NCBI RefSeq assembly: GCF_030052815.1
Contig: NC_079498.1
Span: 91,691,354-91,755,353 of the forward strand
DNA: 64,000 nucleotides
Source: Hevea brasiliensis
Taxonomy: Eukaryota > Streptophyta > Magnoliopsida > Malpighiales > Euphorbiaceae
Direction of reading: 5' to 3'
Below, in pieces: positions 34,076 through 46,261 of this stretch. The notes beneath the pieces are model-generated. The model was not told the origin of the DNA. It saw nothing but the letters and a program-made list of their open reading frames with translations, and made no database searches. The position numbers and the translations under genes were made by a program. Within the stretch, counting starts at the first letter, position 1. Every line of letters begins with the position of its first letter.

Positions 34076-35532
34076 TGTTGTCCCAAAGAAAGTGACCAAG
34101 AGGGGGGTGAATTGGACACTTTATACAATTTTTCAGTCCTTGCTCAAGACTTAATGAAAAATTGAGGCTTTGCACTTCTATGTATGTGTATAACTCTGTT
34201 CCTAGGATGTAATTTAAGTAATCAATCAAGTTATGCATAAATACTAGCTCATACACAAAATAATTACTCAATATTAAGTGTATTTTCTCACATAAAACTC
34301 AGAGTTTGCAAGTTTAGTTGTTCAACCTCAGTATTAACTCAATAAAACAAATTCTCAACACATTCAATATATAATCAGAGAATCAAAGTGCTGAAAATTA
34401 AAGAGTTAAGTGAAGAAGAGAATCAAACACAATGTTTATAGTGGTTCAGCTCTCTTAGCCTACATCCACTCTTCCCAAAGTCCCACTTTGAGAGTCACTC
34501 CACTATTTGATCTTTTCAACAGGCAAGATTCAAAGCCTTTACAATCTCAGCAAGCTTCCCAGGTGCTTGAGGACCTTTACAATGTCTTTGCTTCCCACAA
34601 AAGACCACAAGCTTCACAAGGTGCTTGAAAACCTCCCACAAGCTTCACAAGGTGCTTGAAAACCTTCCACAAGTGTGTTCTCACACTTACACAACCTTAA
34701 ATAGGTTTTGGTGTAGAAGAAATCACTCTCAATAACTCTTAAATACAGAATTTAATGCTAGAAGATTGAGAGAGAAGATTTGCCACTCAAGCTCAAGAGT
34801 AATTGAATGAAAGCTTTAAAAATACCACAATAAACTCACTATGAATAAGAGCACTTTCATTAGTTAGAATTGTAGTAAATGATGCCTTTTATAGGTGCTT
34901 TTCATTGCCAAAAACATCTGCTGGAGAGTGTGTCTAACGGCTCTTTAATTTAAAAAAAACTAGCCGTTATTACTTATAAAGTCGTGCAGCAGAGTTGAGT
35001 CAGGTCAGATCATAAAAATAGTTAACTAAAATTTTCACCGGTTAACTAGTTTTGTAAGACAGAGAATTTTAGACATCAAACCTAGTTAACTAATTTTCGC
35101 AACGGGTAGTTAACTAATTTCGCTACTGTCTGACTTAAAATTTGAAATTTTGAGTTTTTGAAGAAGGGTTGTAAAAATTATTTTGACCATTCAAAAACCT
35201 TAGAAATGATATAAAAACACTTTCTAAACTCTTGAATCTAAAAACAAAATTGATTTTAGGTCTTAAATGGTATAAATTCTCCAATCTTGTACAATGGACC
35301 TAGAACTTAATTTCTATCCTATTTCTTCATAGACTTTGTTTCGTCTTGTGTTATACAAGATGATAAACTCCTTTTATATCAGCCATGTCAATAGAATAGT
35401 CCTTCCATCAGTGTCTTTGCATATCATGACCTATAAAATAACTTCAAATACTTATGCACAAAGGGTTAATGTATATTTCATTAAGTTTTGTTATCATCAA
35501 AATCAAGCTCATTATAGCTTACAGGGCTTACA
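34076..35532 (-). repeat. 5' LTR of the Sirevirus-like element
   Basis: 1457 bp, TG...CA intact. A TATAAAAGG box lies on the minus strand at 34893-34885 and the same 31-bp CAAGCTTCACAAGG repeat as in the other LTR. The flanking duplication AAGTC is at 35533-35537. Confidence 0.92.
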
Positions 35533-35537
35533 AAGTC
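35533..35537. repeat. Target site duplication AAGTC, right copy
   Basis: Matches 14330-14334. Confidence 0.85.
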
Positions 35538-36060
35538 CAATAACTTGAAAAAAAAAATCAAAACAAAGTTAAAAACAATAAAAAGAATGTATATTTGTAT
35601 GATGATTTCATATATTGAATAAAAATGCTCCTATAATTTAATAACTTAATTAAAAAAATATAAAAATTAAAAAAAAGTAATGTTGTAGTAATAATTATGT
35701 TAATTCTAAAATTAAAGTGTTTAAAGTTTAAATTCTATATAAGTTGTTTATCTACTTTCAACTCATCAAAGAAAAAAAATAGTTAACATATCACTTATTA
35801 ATTGAAAAATGTTAGTATGTCATAATCTCTTAAATTTAATAAATTGATAAGTGGGTTGACACTTTTATGTAAAAAAGATAAATAATTTAAAAATTAAAAA
35901 AAAAATTGATGGAACTATTATGAATTAATCTCTCAAATTGAATTGTTTATTTTAAAAATGAAAAAAAAAAAACACTTAAATTGGATGAGTTGATGAGTAG
36001 GCTACACTCTTATACAAAAAGGGTAAATATTAAAAAAAAAGTAAAAAATTTAATGAAGCA
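35538..36060. other. AT-rich DNA
   Basis: No gene or element border seen. This is the right flank of the Sirevirus-like insertion. Confidence 0.7.
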
Positions 36061-36246
36061 GTGCCTTGGTTACTGTTAAAAGTAGAATTTATAATTGTGG
36101 ACGTCCCTTGTAATGCTATAATTAGAAGACCAATCTTATATGATATAGGTGCTTGTATTCATTATTTAACAATGAATATTCCTACTAATACAAGCTTAGT
36201 AGAAGAGAGAGAAGTTTTCTCTGGAAAAAAAAGTTTCATCTATTAA
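36061..36246 (+). pseudogene. Gypsy aspartic protease scrap
   Basis: A 61-codon frame with VEFIIVDVPCNAIIRRPILY and DIGACIHYLTMNIPT. This resembles the segment after the protease active site of plant Ty3/Gypsy polyproteins (pattern F-I-V-V-D-x-P...Y-N-A-I-I-G-R-P). The catalytic Asp-Ser/Thr-Gly lies outside the preserved part. It is a short isolated fossil on the plus strand, unrelated in position to the larger Gypsy elements to the right. Confidence 0.55.
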
Positions 36247-36443
36247 AAAAAAAAAACAACTGATCAAATTGGTTGCTAATTCATTAAAATTAATTACTAA
36301 TCGATTTAGCCATCAATTGCTAATCAATTTAGTCGATTGTAATGAGGTTGATTGTAAATAATAATCGACATTCAAATCAACTGCTAAATTAATTATGTTT
36401 AGAAAAAAAATTTTAGTGAATAACTATCGGTTGCTAGTAGTGT
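36247..36443. mobile_element. CACTA-like terminal fragment
   Basis: Repeats of TTGCTAATTCATT, GATTTAGCCATCAATTGCTA and related words lead to CGGTTGCTAGTAGTG at 36429-36443. Its reverse complement begins CACTACTAGCAACCG, the form of a CACTA (En/Spm) terminus. The same words fill 540-2110. No transposase is visible and the partner terminus was not found. Confidence 0.45.
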
Positions 36444-38430
36444 AATACCCACCATTTTTCGATATTAAAATATTTGTCCGTGACGGAATATTTTGGTGAA
36501 AACTGAGACTTCACTGTCTTGGGAGTGCTAGTAAAATGTGAAAGTAGGTGCATGTATGTGTGTTTAAAATGTTCAAAATATATTTAAAAATGAAAAATGT
36601 TTTAAGGGTTTTGTTTTTTAAAAGTTTTAAAGTTGTTGTTTTGGGTAGAATGACTTTTGACAGTTGAAGGACAAACTTTTAATAGTCGAATTCATTTTTA
36701 TGGTTCAAATACCCATTTGGGCAGAACCGACTATGGCAGCCGAAAGTTCCTTGACAGAGAGGGTACAAAAGGGAACTCAGTTTATTTCCTGCTCAAACAC
36801 TTGGGTTTTCTTTCTTTTCTCTCTTTCTCAACTTTGAGGCATACAAGGAGTTCTTTAAAAAGATTTCTTTTAGTTTTTGAAGATTCAGAGATGGATTCTT
36901 CTATTTAAAAGTGCGGAAGAGTAGATTTAAGTTTTGAAGTTTTAGTTCTCTCACCTCCAAGTTCAAAGAAAAGAGATAACCTTCTTTTCTTCTTGATCTA
37001 TAGATAGATCTAAGAGAGAGTTGATGAGGAATTAAGTTTCTAAAGCTTTAATTTCATGAAAAGTTGTTTTAAGTTAAGTTTTTGATGAAGTTTATGCATG
37101 TGGATTTGGGGAAAACCTAGGATTTGAGTTTTGATGAATGTATGTGGGTATTAAGTATATTTTCCAGTTGTTCTAGGCCCTAAAGATGTGTATATGCGAT
37201 GGGATTGTATTTTGGAACTTTGAAATGAGTTTGGGTATTAATGGGAGAAGGGACATGCAGGTTTTGACTTGGAAATTCTAGAAATTCCCAAGTTCAGCTG
37301 CCGAAAGTCAGAAGTTCAGTAGCTGAAGCTTGTATTTTTTTGAAAAAACTGAAAATTTTCCAGATTCGGTAGCCGAAGTCCCAGATTTCGACAGTCGCAT
37401 TGGCTACTGCCCAAAATTGGGTACCTGATGCTCCAAGGTTCAGTAGCCAAAGTCTAAGGTTCAACAGCTGAAGTCTAATATCCGGTAGCCAAACTTGGTT
37501 CTACCCATTTATTTTTTCCTTTGATTTCAAGGTTCCAAAACCTAATTTCATGGTTCCTAATGGCCTAGAATAGGATATTTATGTTATATATAGAGTTCAG
37601 AGCCTTGTATAATAACACCTTAGGGTCCAATTTTATAGGATCGGGCTTGAGGGACTCGGAAGGATAAGGATCCAAGGATAGCTCCCATTTAAGTAAGGAG
37701 GTTGATAGGCTATAAGAAGTGATTAACTCTAACCTTAATAAAATGAAAACTATTTATAGGTAATTAATGATCATCTTCATGCATCATGTCATATTTATTT
37801 AAAATGTATGTATCTAAAACACGAAGATGTTGTATAATTGCATAAATTGCTATTGGTGTATTGATGGATATTGGATGACCCATTACTCCTCCCATGTTAT
37901 GTTGATATAACGTTATGTATGTTATGGATCCATAAGTAAATCCTAAGGGGAGATCTTGCCATTGCCCTTCAAGGGAGATCTTAAAGTTACCCCTGGGTAC
38001 ATGACACATGTTATGTTTAAAGGGAAAGTTTGGGGAGTTATTGGTGATAATGTCCATTTTACGTGAAATATTTATGATGTGAAAATCTCTATGAATGATG
38101 CATTGCACAAGTATGAATGAATGATAAAGTTAACAATGGTTAGTTTACGCACTGAGCTTGTGTAAGCTCACCCCATTCCCATAACCCCCAGGTGTGTAGG
38201 GTTGCACGACTATAAGTGTTCCTTAAAGAGAGAGAGCATCAGAGGTAGTCTTAGCCCTTCTTTATGCATGATGTCTAGGTAGATGGACATGTAAATTATG
38301 AATGGATAATGCTGTGCTGGTAATTAAAGGAAATATGTAATATTTGTTTAAGTATAATGATGTATATGTTGTGTTAACTCTTGTAAGGGTACACATGTGG
38401 AACTATGTGGATGGGGGGGTCGCAGTAAGG
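36442..38430 (+). repeat. Probable solo LTR of a Gypsy element
   Basis: It starts TGTAATACCCACC, a common opening for plant Gypsy LTRs, and contains the conserved-looking block GCACTGAGCTTGTGTAAGCT at about 38149-38168 seen near the 3' end of many chromovirus LTRs. A family of TTCGGTAGCCGAA-like palindromes lies at 37293-37495. No internal coding region adjoins it. The right end is uncertain (near GGGTCGCA at 38420-38430), and AGTAG/AGTAA flanks are only a weak target duplication. Confidence 0.45.
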
Positions 38431-39722
38431 CGTGAGGTAAAATATCATCCATTAGAATAATTTAAAATGCACCAGGTAATGCCCAGAAAAGATGGTGGAG
38501 TCACAATGGTCTCACTTAAGTACCATCTCCTTAAACAGTATTTCCTAGACATGCACTTCATACAATCCTAAAAGAATTGAACCACTAGTAAGTACCGTCT
38601 TCCCATAATACTATGATGGCACTAAGGATTTATGCCACGAAGGCATAGATAGACAGGAGTTGCCATCTGGGTAATAATCGGGACATATTCAGTGTTTCTT
38701 CCGAGGGTCATGGATGGCAACTTACTCCTTTCAGAGTTTCCACAACCGTCATTACCATAGCCCAACTTCTAGGCTCAGGATAGTAGGTACGTAAGGGGAA
38801 GGTATTAGGCACCCCTTACGCCTGGTCTAACCTCGTTAATTCGAGTGCCAGTCCTCTACTAATGTTTCCAAAAGTCTTGTTTATTATTCCTCAATTAAAT
38901 TTTATACTAAAAATATAATTATAGTCCTACACACGCAAGTAATTCACAAAAGGGTTATTGTTTGCAAACAATTTTCATGCACAAGTAATTTCTATCTATG
39001 GGGTTGCTAATTATTTAAATGATATTTACTAGATGACTAAAATTAATTTATTATTGAGAATTTAATTTACAAATAAATTCAATTTCAAACAACCCTAAGT
39101 TTCTATTTAACATAATTAATTAATTTTTCACTAAGTTACCCTAAGGATAATTAAACCAAAATAATTATGTACATGTGTAATGTATTCTAATATCACATAA
39201 AGCCCATACAATCACAACCTAATAAAGATTTCTAACATGCTAATTTATTTTACAATCACCAAGTATTAAATTAAATTTATTTTATATGCCAAGGTTAGTT
39301 TAATTTACAAACAAGATTAATTTTAATTTACCAATATCTATTTAAATTAATTGCATGCAAAAGTCGATTAAATTAAAAATAAAATTAATTTTAATTTATC
39401 AAATAAAAATCTTATTATTATTGCAATTTCATGCCAACAGTTATTCTAGGAATTTAGGGTTACTTACTTGTTGGTAATTGTAGTTGCCATTGGGGCAACC
39501 AATCCTTTAAAAATGGCCTTCTCATCTAGTATGGCAATGATATCCCTCGCTTACTCCTGTTTAGCTCAATGTAAATGCCCTCTTTGGTACTTACCTTAGG
39601 GCTACTTACCAATTTTATTTGTAATAAAAAATAAAGAAAACTTAAAGAAAATAAAGGAAGTAAAGAAACTAAGAAAATAATAATAACAATTCACATTGGA
39701 TTCTAACTCTAGTCTCCTAAGG
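38431..39722 (-). repeat. Tat/Ogre-like Gypsy LTR, distal part
   Basis: Contains GGAGTTGCCATCTGGGTAA-type sequence (about 38660) and AAGGGGAAGGTATTAGGCAC (38793-38812). Both words are recurrent in Tat/Ogre-type elements of many plants. The part beyond 39722 resumes at 55716 after the solo LTR insertion. The outer border near 38431 is approximate. Confidence 0.45.
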
Positions 39723-39727
39723 GATTA
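39723..39727. repeat. Target site duplication GATTA, left copy
   Basis: GATTA precedes TGTAACGCCC and recurs at 55711-55715 straight after GAGCGTCACA. Confidence 0.88.
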
Positions 39728-40070
39728 TGTAACGCCCTCATCGTAGGTAGTCCGTACATTTTACTATTCCGACGACTAATGTCTGTTCAGACAGTCAGGA
39801 TGTCTGGAACTACACTTAAACTATAGTGAAGAGGCATAAATTAATGAAATAAAATATAGAAAAAATTTTGAGATATAAAATAAAATTTAGAGAATTTATT
39901 AATTGGTATAAAATAATAAAAATAACCCGATGAGCACCATGAAGGGCATTTTGGTCATTTCACTCCTAGAGGTAAATTTTGACCTAAATGTCAAATTAAA
40001 ATTAGGAAATAAAATAATTAACATAACTTAAAATTATGGATTTAATTAGGAAAATGAGAAGAGAAAGAAG

Positions 40071-40103
40071 AAGAAAAGAAAAGAAAAGAAAAGAAAAGAA
40101 AAA
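40071..40103 (+). repeat. (AAAAG)n tract in the solo LTR promoter region
   Basis: A run of AAAAG units about 45 bases upstream of the TATATAAATAG box. Complementary TTTTC tracts occur at comparable places of the nested Gypsy LTRs (about 45570-45598 and 54047-54068). Confidence 0.9.
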
Positions 40104-42552
40104 GCTTATGACATAAAATAAAATAATAAAGTACAATAAAAATATGTATATAAATAGACACAAGAAGACAAACCCCATCAACCAAGTCTTCTTCTTCCTC
40201 TTCTCTTTTTCCTTTTGGCTGGCACATTGGTTCCCTCTTCCACCATTTTCTTTCAAGCTTCAAGCTTGAATTCCTTTCTATCCATCCACCAAAACCCATG
40301 GTTCCCTTCATTAAAAATTTAGCCCACATTATAAGGAAGCTCTAGGTACCCATAGGGAGAAGGAAAGTTGAAGTTTTGGGAAAATTTTCAAGTTGGGTCA
40401 CAAGAGGTTAGTGCTTTTCTCCCTTCCTTCTTCTTTTAATACTTGAAAGTGACTTGAGATAAGTGGAAATTTCAAGAAACTAACAAGAAATTCATGAACC
40501 CATGATGTCCCCAAATTTTGGTAGCCATGAAATGTGTTGGGCTTTATTGTATTCAAATAATGTAAATGAGTTTAGAGATGATGATTGATATGGTTATATG
40601 TATGAGAAGTGAAAAAGGGATTGAATTGATTGAGTTTGAAACTTGGAAATTAGGGTTTGTGTACATGACTTGGAGATTTTGTGTAAATTCTTGAAATTGA
40701 CCTAAATGGGATGAGATTGTTGCTTATAGAAGTGTATTGCATGCAAATTAAAGTAAGGAAGTTGGAGGAGATTGAGTTTTGGAAGTGTCAATTTTTTGCA
40801 GGTTGGGACTCAATGAGTCCAGCATGAGTTTTGAACAATAATTGAAAATATGTGACTCCAATTGGTATGAGGCCAATTGGAGGTGAAACTAGACCCAAAA
40901 TAGCCCATTCTCTATGAAGAAACTATGTCCAAATTCTGTCCAAAACTTGACCTAAATACTGCCCAAATCCGGATTACCCTGTTCCAAACCCAGAAAATGA
41001 CCAAATAAACAGTACATAACTCCCTCTACACTGGTCCAAATGACCTGAATTTGATACTATTGGAAAGCTTAGATATAGGGCTACAATTTTCATGAAGACT
41101 ACTGAACCTAGAAATGCCAAAAACCAAATCAAATTGCTGGCCCAAGTTGGGTCATAAAACTGTCCAGAATTAGGTTGTCCAGAAACTGCTGGACAAAAAC
41201 TTACCCGACCAGTTTTGGAAAAATGACCATTACTTGGTTTGCAAGAGCTCAAATGTAATGAAACCAGTTGCAAAATGTCCATAAGACACAGACCTACAAA
41301 ATTGGTGTTTTGACCAAAACCCAAAAAATAAGAGAACTAGGTCAAACAGTTAGAATAAGTCACTGCATCAAAACCTGCAATCTGACCAAACTTCACTTGA
41401 CCCTAGAACAATCTTTTAGTCATAACGCCTACTAGAATAATCCAATTGAGATGAACCATACCTTTCCAGAAACCTAAGAAATAGGGCTACAACTTTGTTT
41501 TAGGAACCTTCTTCAAATTATGAATTTAAGAATCTCAAAAAGTGACCTGCAATCACTGTCTTAAACTGAGCCCCTGTTGGCACAAGGTACATGAACCCAG
41601 GTCAATTAATTAGCCATAAATAATTCCAAAAAACTTGAAAAATTGTGATACAAATTTCTCAATGATCATAAGACATAGGGCAATAATTTTTATGAAGATC
41701 ACCATGCCTAAAAGTGACTACAACCTGTTCCATTAATTAGTTAAAATTTAAGTCCAAAAGCGGCCTAGTTAAGGAGCCAGAATCTGGGAATGAGTCAGTT
41801 ATGGTTATCTGACCATAACTTGAGTTCTAAAAATCAAATTGACATGATTCAAAAGGGAAAATAAAGATAAGACATAGAGGATCAACTTCCATGAAGGAAG
41901 TGTGGCCAAAAAGTGGCTACAAACTGATCATATGGATAGGTAAAAGTAAAACACAAAAACTAAAACCAAAGAAAGGTCCATGAGATAAAATTATCTTATG
42001 GTACGAATTTAACCCTAACAAGCCATTAAACACTAAACCATATGAAAGGATATGTGGGACCTATTTTCCCACTATAAAGTGATGTGTACATTTCAAAGAA
42101 ATAAGTAATAATGTGTAATTGCTCAATATGTTATATAAAGTCAAAATAGTGAAACTGAACCTAAAGAAAGGTTCTTGAATTAAATTGTTTTTAGTAAGAA
42201 CTTATCCCTAATAAGTCGCTACATACTAAATTACATGAAATAGGTATGTGGGACTTACTTTCCCACTATAAGGTGACATGAAATTAGTTGATACATAAAA
42301 TGTAAATTTACCTAAATGGTTTGCTAAACACATAAGTCATAGGAAAATACACTTGGAAACTATATTTCCATCATATATGAAATAACAATACTATAAATAT
42401 GTATAGTACATGACATAAAATAATAAGAGTGATAAATATATAAGTTATGCGAATAAGTGCTTGGGACCTATGTTCCCATTATAATAACATGGAAATGGTA
42501 TAAAGCATAGGTAGTACATGAAGTGAAATAAAATATGTTATGAACCCTTAAT

Positions 42553-42557
42553 AGTAC
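42553..42557. repeat. Target site duplication AGTAC, left copy
   Basis: AGTAC precedes the LTR at 42558 and recurs at 54697-54701. Confidence 0.93.
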
Positions 42558-45500
42558 TGTCACACCTTACCCCTCCGTAAGGCATAACATGATCCCATAG
42601 AATACTTAATGAACTACCGAACTTCGCCTACCGATAACTCATTAAGTACCCTACAAGGGATTTTAAAACAATTTTCTTACATTTTGGAAGTGGTGAGCAT
42701 TTTGGTAGAAATTAAAAACCATTTATTCAAAGTTTAAATACTAGTAAAAATTTTTTCCATTTAAATTTTGCCGCAATTTTTATAAAAATTTTGACAGAGT
42801 TTCCTCTGTATTTTGAGAAACCAGTTCTTTAAAGACCTGTAAAAAAGCACTTCCAAAAATATTTCACAACTCCCAACCACCAATAATTCTCAAATCAACT
42901 CAATCAAGGCACTTCAAATAATTTCACAATACAAATCAAGATTTCTCATCTCAAAGTATTTAATATCTTCATTTACAAAACATAAAGTAGAAAATTCATG
43001 TTTACAAATATTAAATTTACAGAAACAAACCCAAAATAATATTATTACAATTTATTTACAACTGCTCGACTTTGTATTGATACATACAACATTTCCATAT
43101 TTACATCAAAAATTATCTACAAGGGTATAAAATAATACCCGTACAAAAGCTTGATATGATCTTCAACTCAGTAGCAGCTCACTCTGCTGCTTTTTCCTTG
43201 CTCTTATCTGCGACAGTAAATTAAACTATCGCTGAGTATAAACATACTCAGTGGTGCACAATAAAACTTTAAAATGCGATACATAAATCATTTATTGATG
43301 AAACATAATTTGAATACTTCACAATCACATTTCACAAATATCAAAGCTCATAACAACTCATTTTGTCAAATAATATATTAAACACAGTTTAGTCAAACAA
43401 TTTCATAAACACAGTGTTGCCAAAGTCATACACAACTTAAGCCATGACACAAAATTTCCGATCAATGCCGCGTTGTACACCACGACAAAGCGATCTCAAC
43501 CCCACTAATCGAAATCAATGAGGGAGGTGGCTAGCTAGCTAATGAGTACTCATCCGTTCTACAACCTCAACTGGCAAGCCAGAGAGGGAGGAAAATAAAC
43601 GATCTCAACCCCATAAATGGAGGAGGCATGATAAGTAACTGTCATGCTAAGTGTGAATCAAAAATTCGTTTCAAACATTTCATTCAAATATTGCATACAA
43701 AAAATCAAATCAATTTTCCAAAGTTACAATGTGATCACAAGGTGGCAACACAAAAATTCATGAATTCATAATGCGTAATAAATCAAATTTTCAAGGATAA
43801 AATGCTTAAATAGGGTTTATTGTGCACAAACCTCAAGCGAGTCGTCCCTTAACCTCGACTCGTTTCCTCGGGTTCTTTCCTGATATTCTTTTCAACTGAA
43901 ACACAAAATTTTACAATGTTTCAGTACTAGAACTTAACATAAATCCCAAAATAAATTTTAACTTCGCATTTACCTATTTCTAATGTGTTAAATTCGACGT
44001 TCTCGAAATTTTGTGTTTCGGGTTACTATTCACTACACTATTTAAGTCAAATAATTGACTTTCTAAGGATTAATAGGTATGGGAACTCCAACTTCACCCA
44101 CATACCACATTTTGTTCATTAAACTTGTTGGTTTTGGTCACTTTTTCAAAGCATAGGTCATTTTGGCAAAATTGCCAATTTTCGGTTTTGTGCTCCGAAG
44201 TTGCACTATTCCATTGGTCGATCTACTATTGGAATTTGACAAAACTTCCTTCATAGAAAATGTTCCTTATTGTCTAAAGTCTATTCTCATTTTTGGATCA
44301 CCTCAATCGGAGTTTTGTAGCTCAAGTTATGGTCAAAATAAGTTTACTGTTTACGTGCACTGTTCACACTGCAATTTAGGTGCTGGCAGGTTTTTGATCC
44401 AACTTTGGTCAGTAATTTGATCAAGTTAAGTTCATAATTTAGTCTCACTTTCTTCATGTGAAATGTTGTACTATGTCTTAGGTTTCCATCGGTTCAAGAA
44501 TCGCCTAAATCCGAGTTTTCTAGAGAGAGTTATAGGCATCCAAACCTTACTGCTCAACTGAAAATTCTGCAGAGTTTCAGTACAGTAATTTTAACTTTGC
44601 TCAATGATTTGAATGAGTTAATGGCCTAATTTGGATTGGTGTTCTTCATGAAAGTTTTAGGTATATATCATATCTAATTGCTGGTAAAATTTCAGGTCAA
44701 TTTGACCTACCTAGCTCGAGTTATGACCAAATGAACAGTTACTGTTCATTTGGTCAGTTTGGTGCAGGGCAGCCTGCTATCAACTCACTTTGGTCAATTG
44801 TTTCACCAAGTTTTAGTCAGTTTTTTTGTCATGGTTCCTTAATGAAAGTTGTGCTCTTTTATGTCTATTTTCATCTCCAATTGGTGGCATATCCATTAGG
44901 CTTGTAAAATTTGAGTTTTGGTCCTTCAAAGTAGGTTTGGTCATGCTGCCAGCAGCATGACCATTGACCTACGAATTTAGCTAAATTTTCCACAATTCCC
45001 ACACAACTTATTTGGTCATAATTGACCATTAATTCATGTCACAATAGGTTAAACATGCCATTTATGCATTTCTCCAAATTTTGGTTCATAAACCCTAGCA
45101 TTGAAACCCTAATCTCACTAACTCTTGCATTTAATCACAACTAGTGCACTTAACCTTAACCATTCAACTAATCAAAGCTTTTAAACTCATTCTAATGCAT
45201 CAAATTCATGTAAATCATGCTCCTCTCAAGCTGCCCAAATTTCAGTTTGGTCCTTCTCCTATGTTTGTTTCATTTAATCAAGTTCTAAGCTCACTTTCAA
45301 CCATCACATGTGCATTTGAATGGATAGATGAAGAGTTTAGCATACTAACCTTTGTGTAGCAATTTTCTTCCTCCTTTCCTTCAAATTTTCCTTCTTTCTT
45401 TCTTGCTCAATCCTCTTCTCAAGTTGCCTAGATAAGCTTTAACTATGATGGCTAATTTTTCTATGGTGGAATTAGGGATTTGATCAAGCTCAAAATGAGC

Positions 45501-46218
45501 TTTAATGGAGGTTTTGGGTGAGGGAGAGGGTGAGTCACGTTTTTGATGAAGAAGATGACTTTGTTATATTTTTCTTTTCTTTTCTTTTCTTTTCTTTTAT
45601 GTCTTAGGAAGACCAAAATTCCCAAATTAATAAAATAAATCAATTAAGCCTTTATGACATCATGCATGATGTCATCACTTTGACTTTTCCATCTTCTTTC
45701 TTTTTTTTTTCTTTTTTTTTCTATTAGTTCTTTAATTTAATTCTCGATTCCGAAATTTTCTTTTCTCCGATTTTATTCGACAGTTAGGTCAAGAGTCACT
45801 CTGGTCAATTGACCAAATTGCCCTCGCTGCTCATCCCTTGCAAATAATCCAATATTTCTTCCGCTCCTCGACCTAATTATTTGACCGCTTAACAGTTCTT
45901 TTTCATGATTTTCTCTTTTCCACTGTGTTCATGAGGGTCCTAAGGATCGCAGCGTCGCTTTTTACGGTTCGAAATTTGAGTTTAAAATGACTTCGCAGTC
46001 GTTCCTGCGGAAGTCACTCATCGCTGTGACTCTCGGCTCGTTTAACCTCTTATATTCTGCTTTTTCTTATTTATAGTTAACTAATTAAACATTACTAATT
46101 ATTTGTGTTTATGGCTTCTCAAATTGTCTTAGGTATGGCTCTAATCCCAATAATTGTCCTGATCGACACCTGGCCAATAAATGCTGAAATATACCAGTTA
46201 TGCAAACGGGGTGTTACA
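42558..46218 (-). repeat. 3' LTR of the chromodomain Gypsy element
   Basis: 3661 bp. It aligns along its length with 51032-54696. Differences concentrate in short GC-richer spots (for example 42770-42800, 43185-43215, 45790-45900, 46155-46215), mainly as small indels. Small ORFs inside it occur in both LTRs and are not genes. Confidence 0.93.
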
Positions 46219-46230
46219 ATTCTCCCCCTT
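46219..46230 (-). promoter_or_regulatory. Polypurine tract of the chromodomain Gypsy element
   Basis: The minus strand reads AAGGGGGAGAAT against the 3' LTR. Confidence 0.85.
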
Positions 46231-46261
46231 AAATAAATTTTGTCTCGAAATTTTACACGTA

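Larger units (their letters stand above)
14335..35532 (-). mobile_element. Sirevirus-like Ty1/Copia retrotransposon, interrupted by a second Copia element
   Basis: Two LTRs of about 1.46 kb (14335-15792 and 34076-35532) in the same orientation are flanked by AAGTC. On the minus strand the order is 5' LTR, tRNA-iMet primer site (34072-34060), gag, protease, integrase, RT-RNase H, an extra ORF, several polypurine tracts and the 3' LTR. Copia gene order, two zinc knuckles in gag, an extra ORF after pol and multiple polypurine tracts match the Sirevirus genus. About 9.9 kb of the 21.2-kb span is the nested element 21700-31622; the element itself is about 11.3 kb. By eye the LTRs differ at twenty-odd positions, mostly C/T and G/A transitions. 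Pol is broken, so it is non-autonomous now. Confidence 0.92.

Noticed and set aside
40002..40329. Overlapping minus-strand ORFs with hydrophobic stretches
   Set aside because: Antisense of an (AAAAG)n and AT-rich LTR promoter region; the hydrophobic residues come from TTT/CTT repeats.
45144..45359. 71-codon ORF conserved in both Gypsy LTRs (second copy 53603-53818)
   Set aside because: Conservation is due to LTR duplication and it is on the non-transcribed strand of the element.
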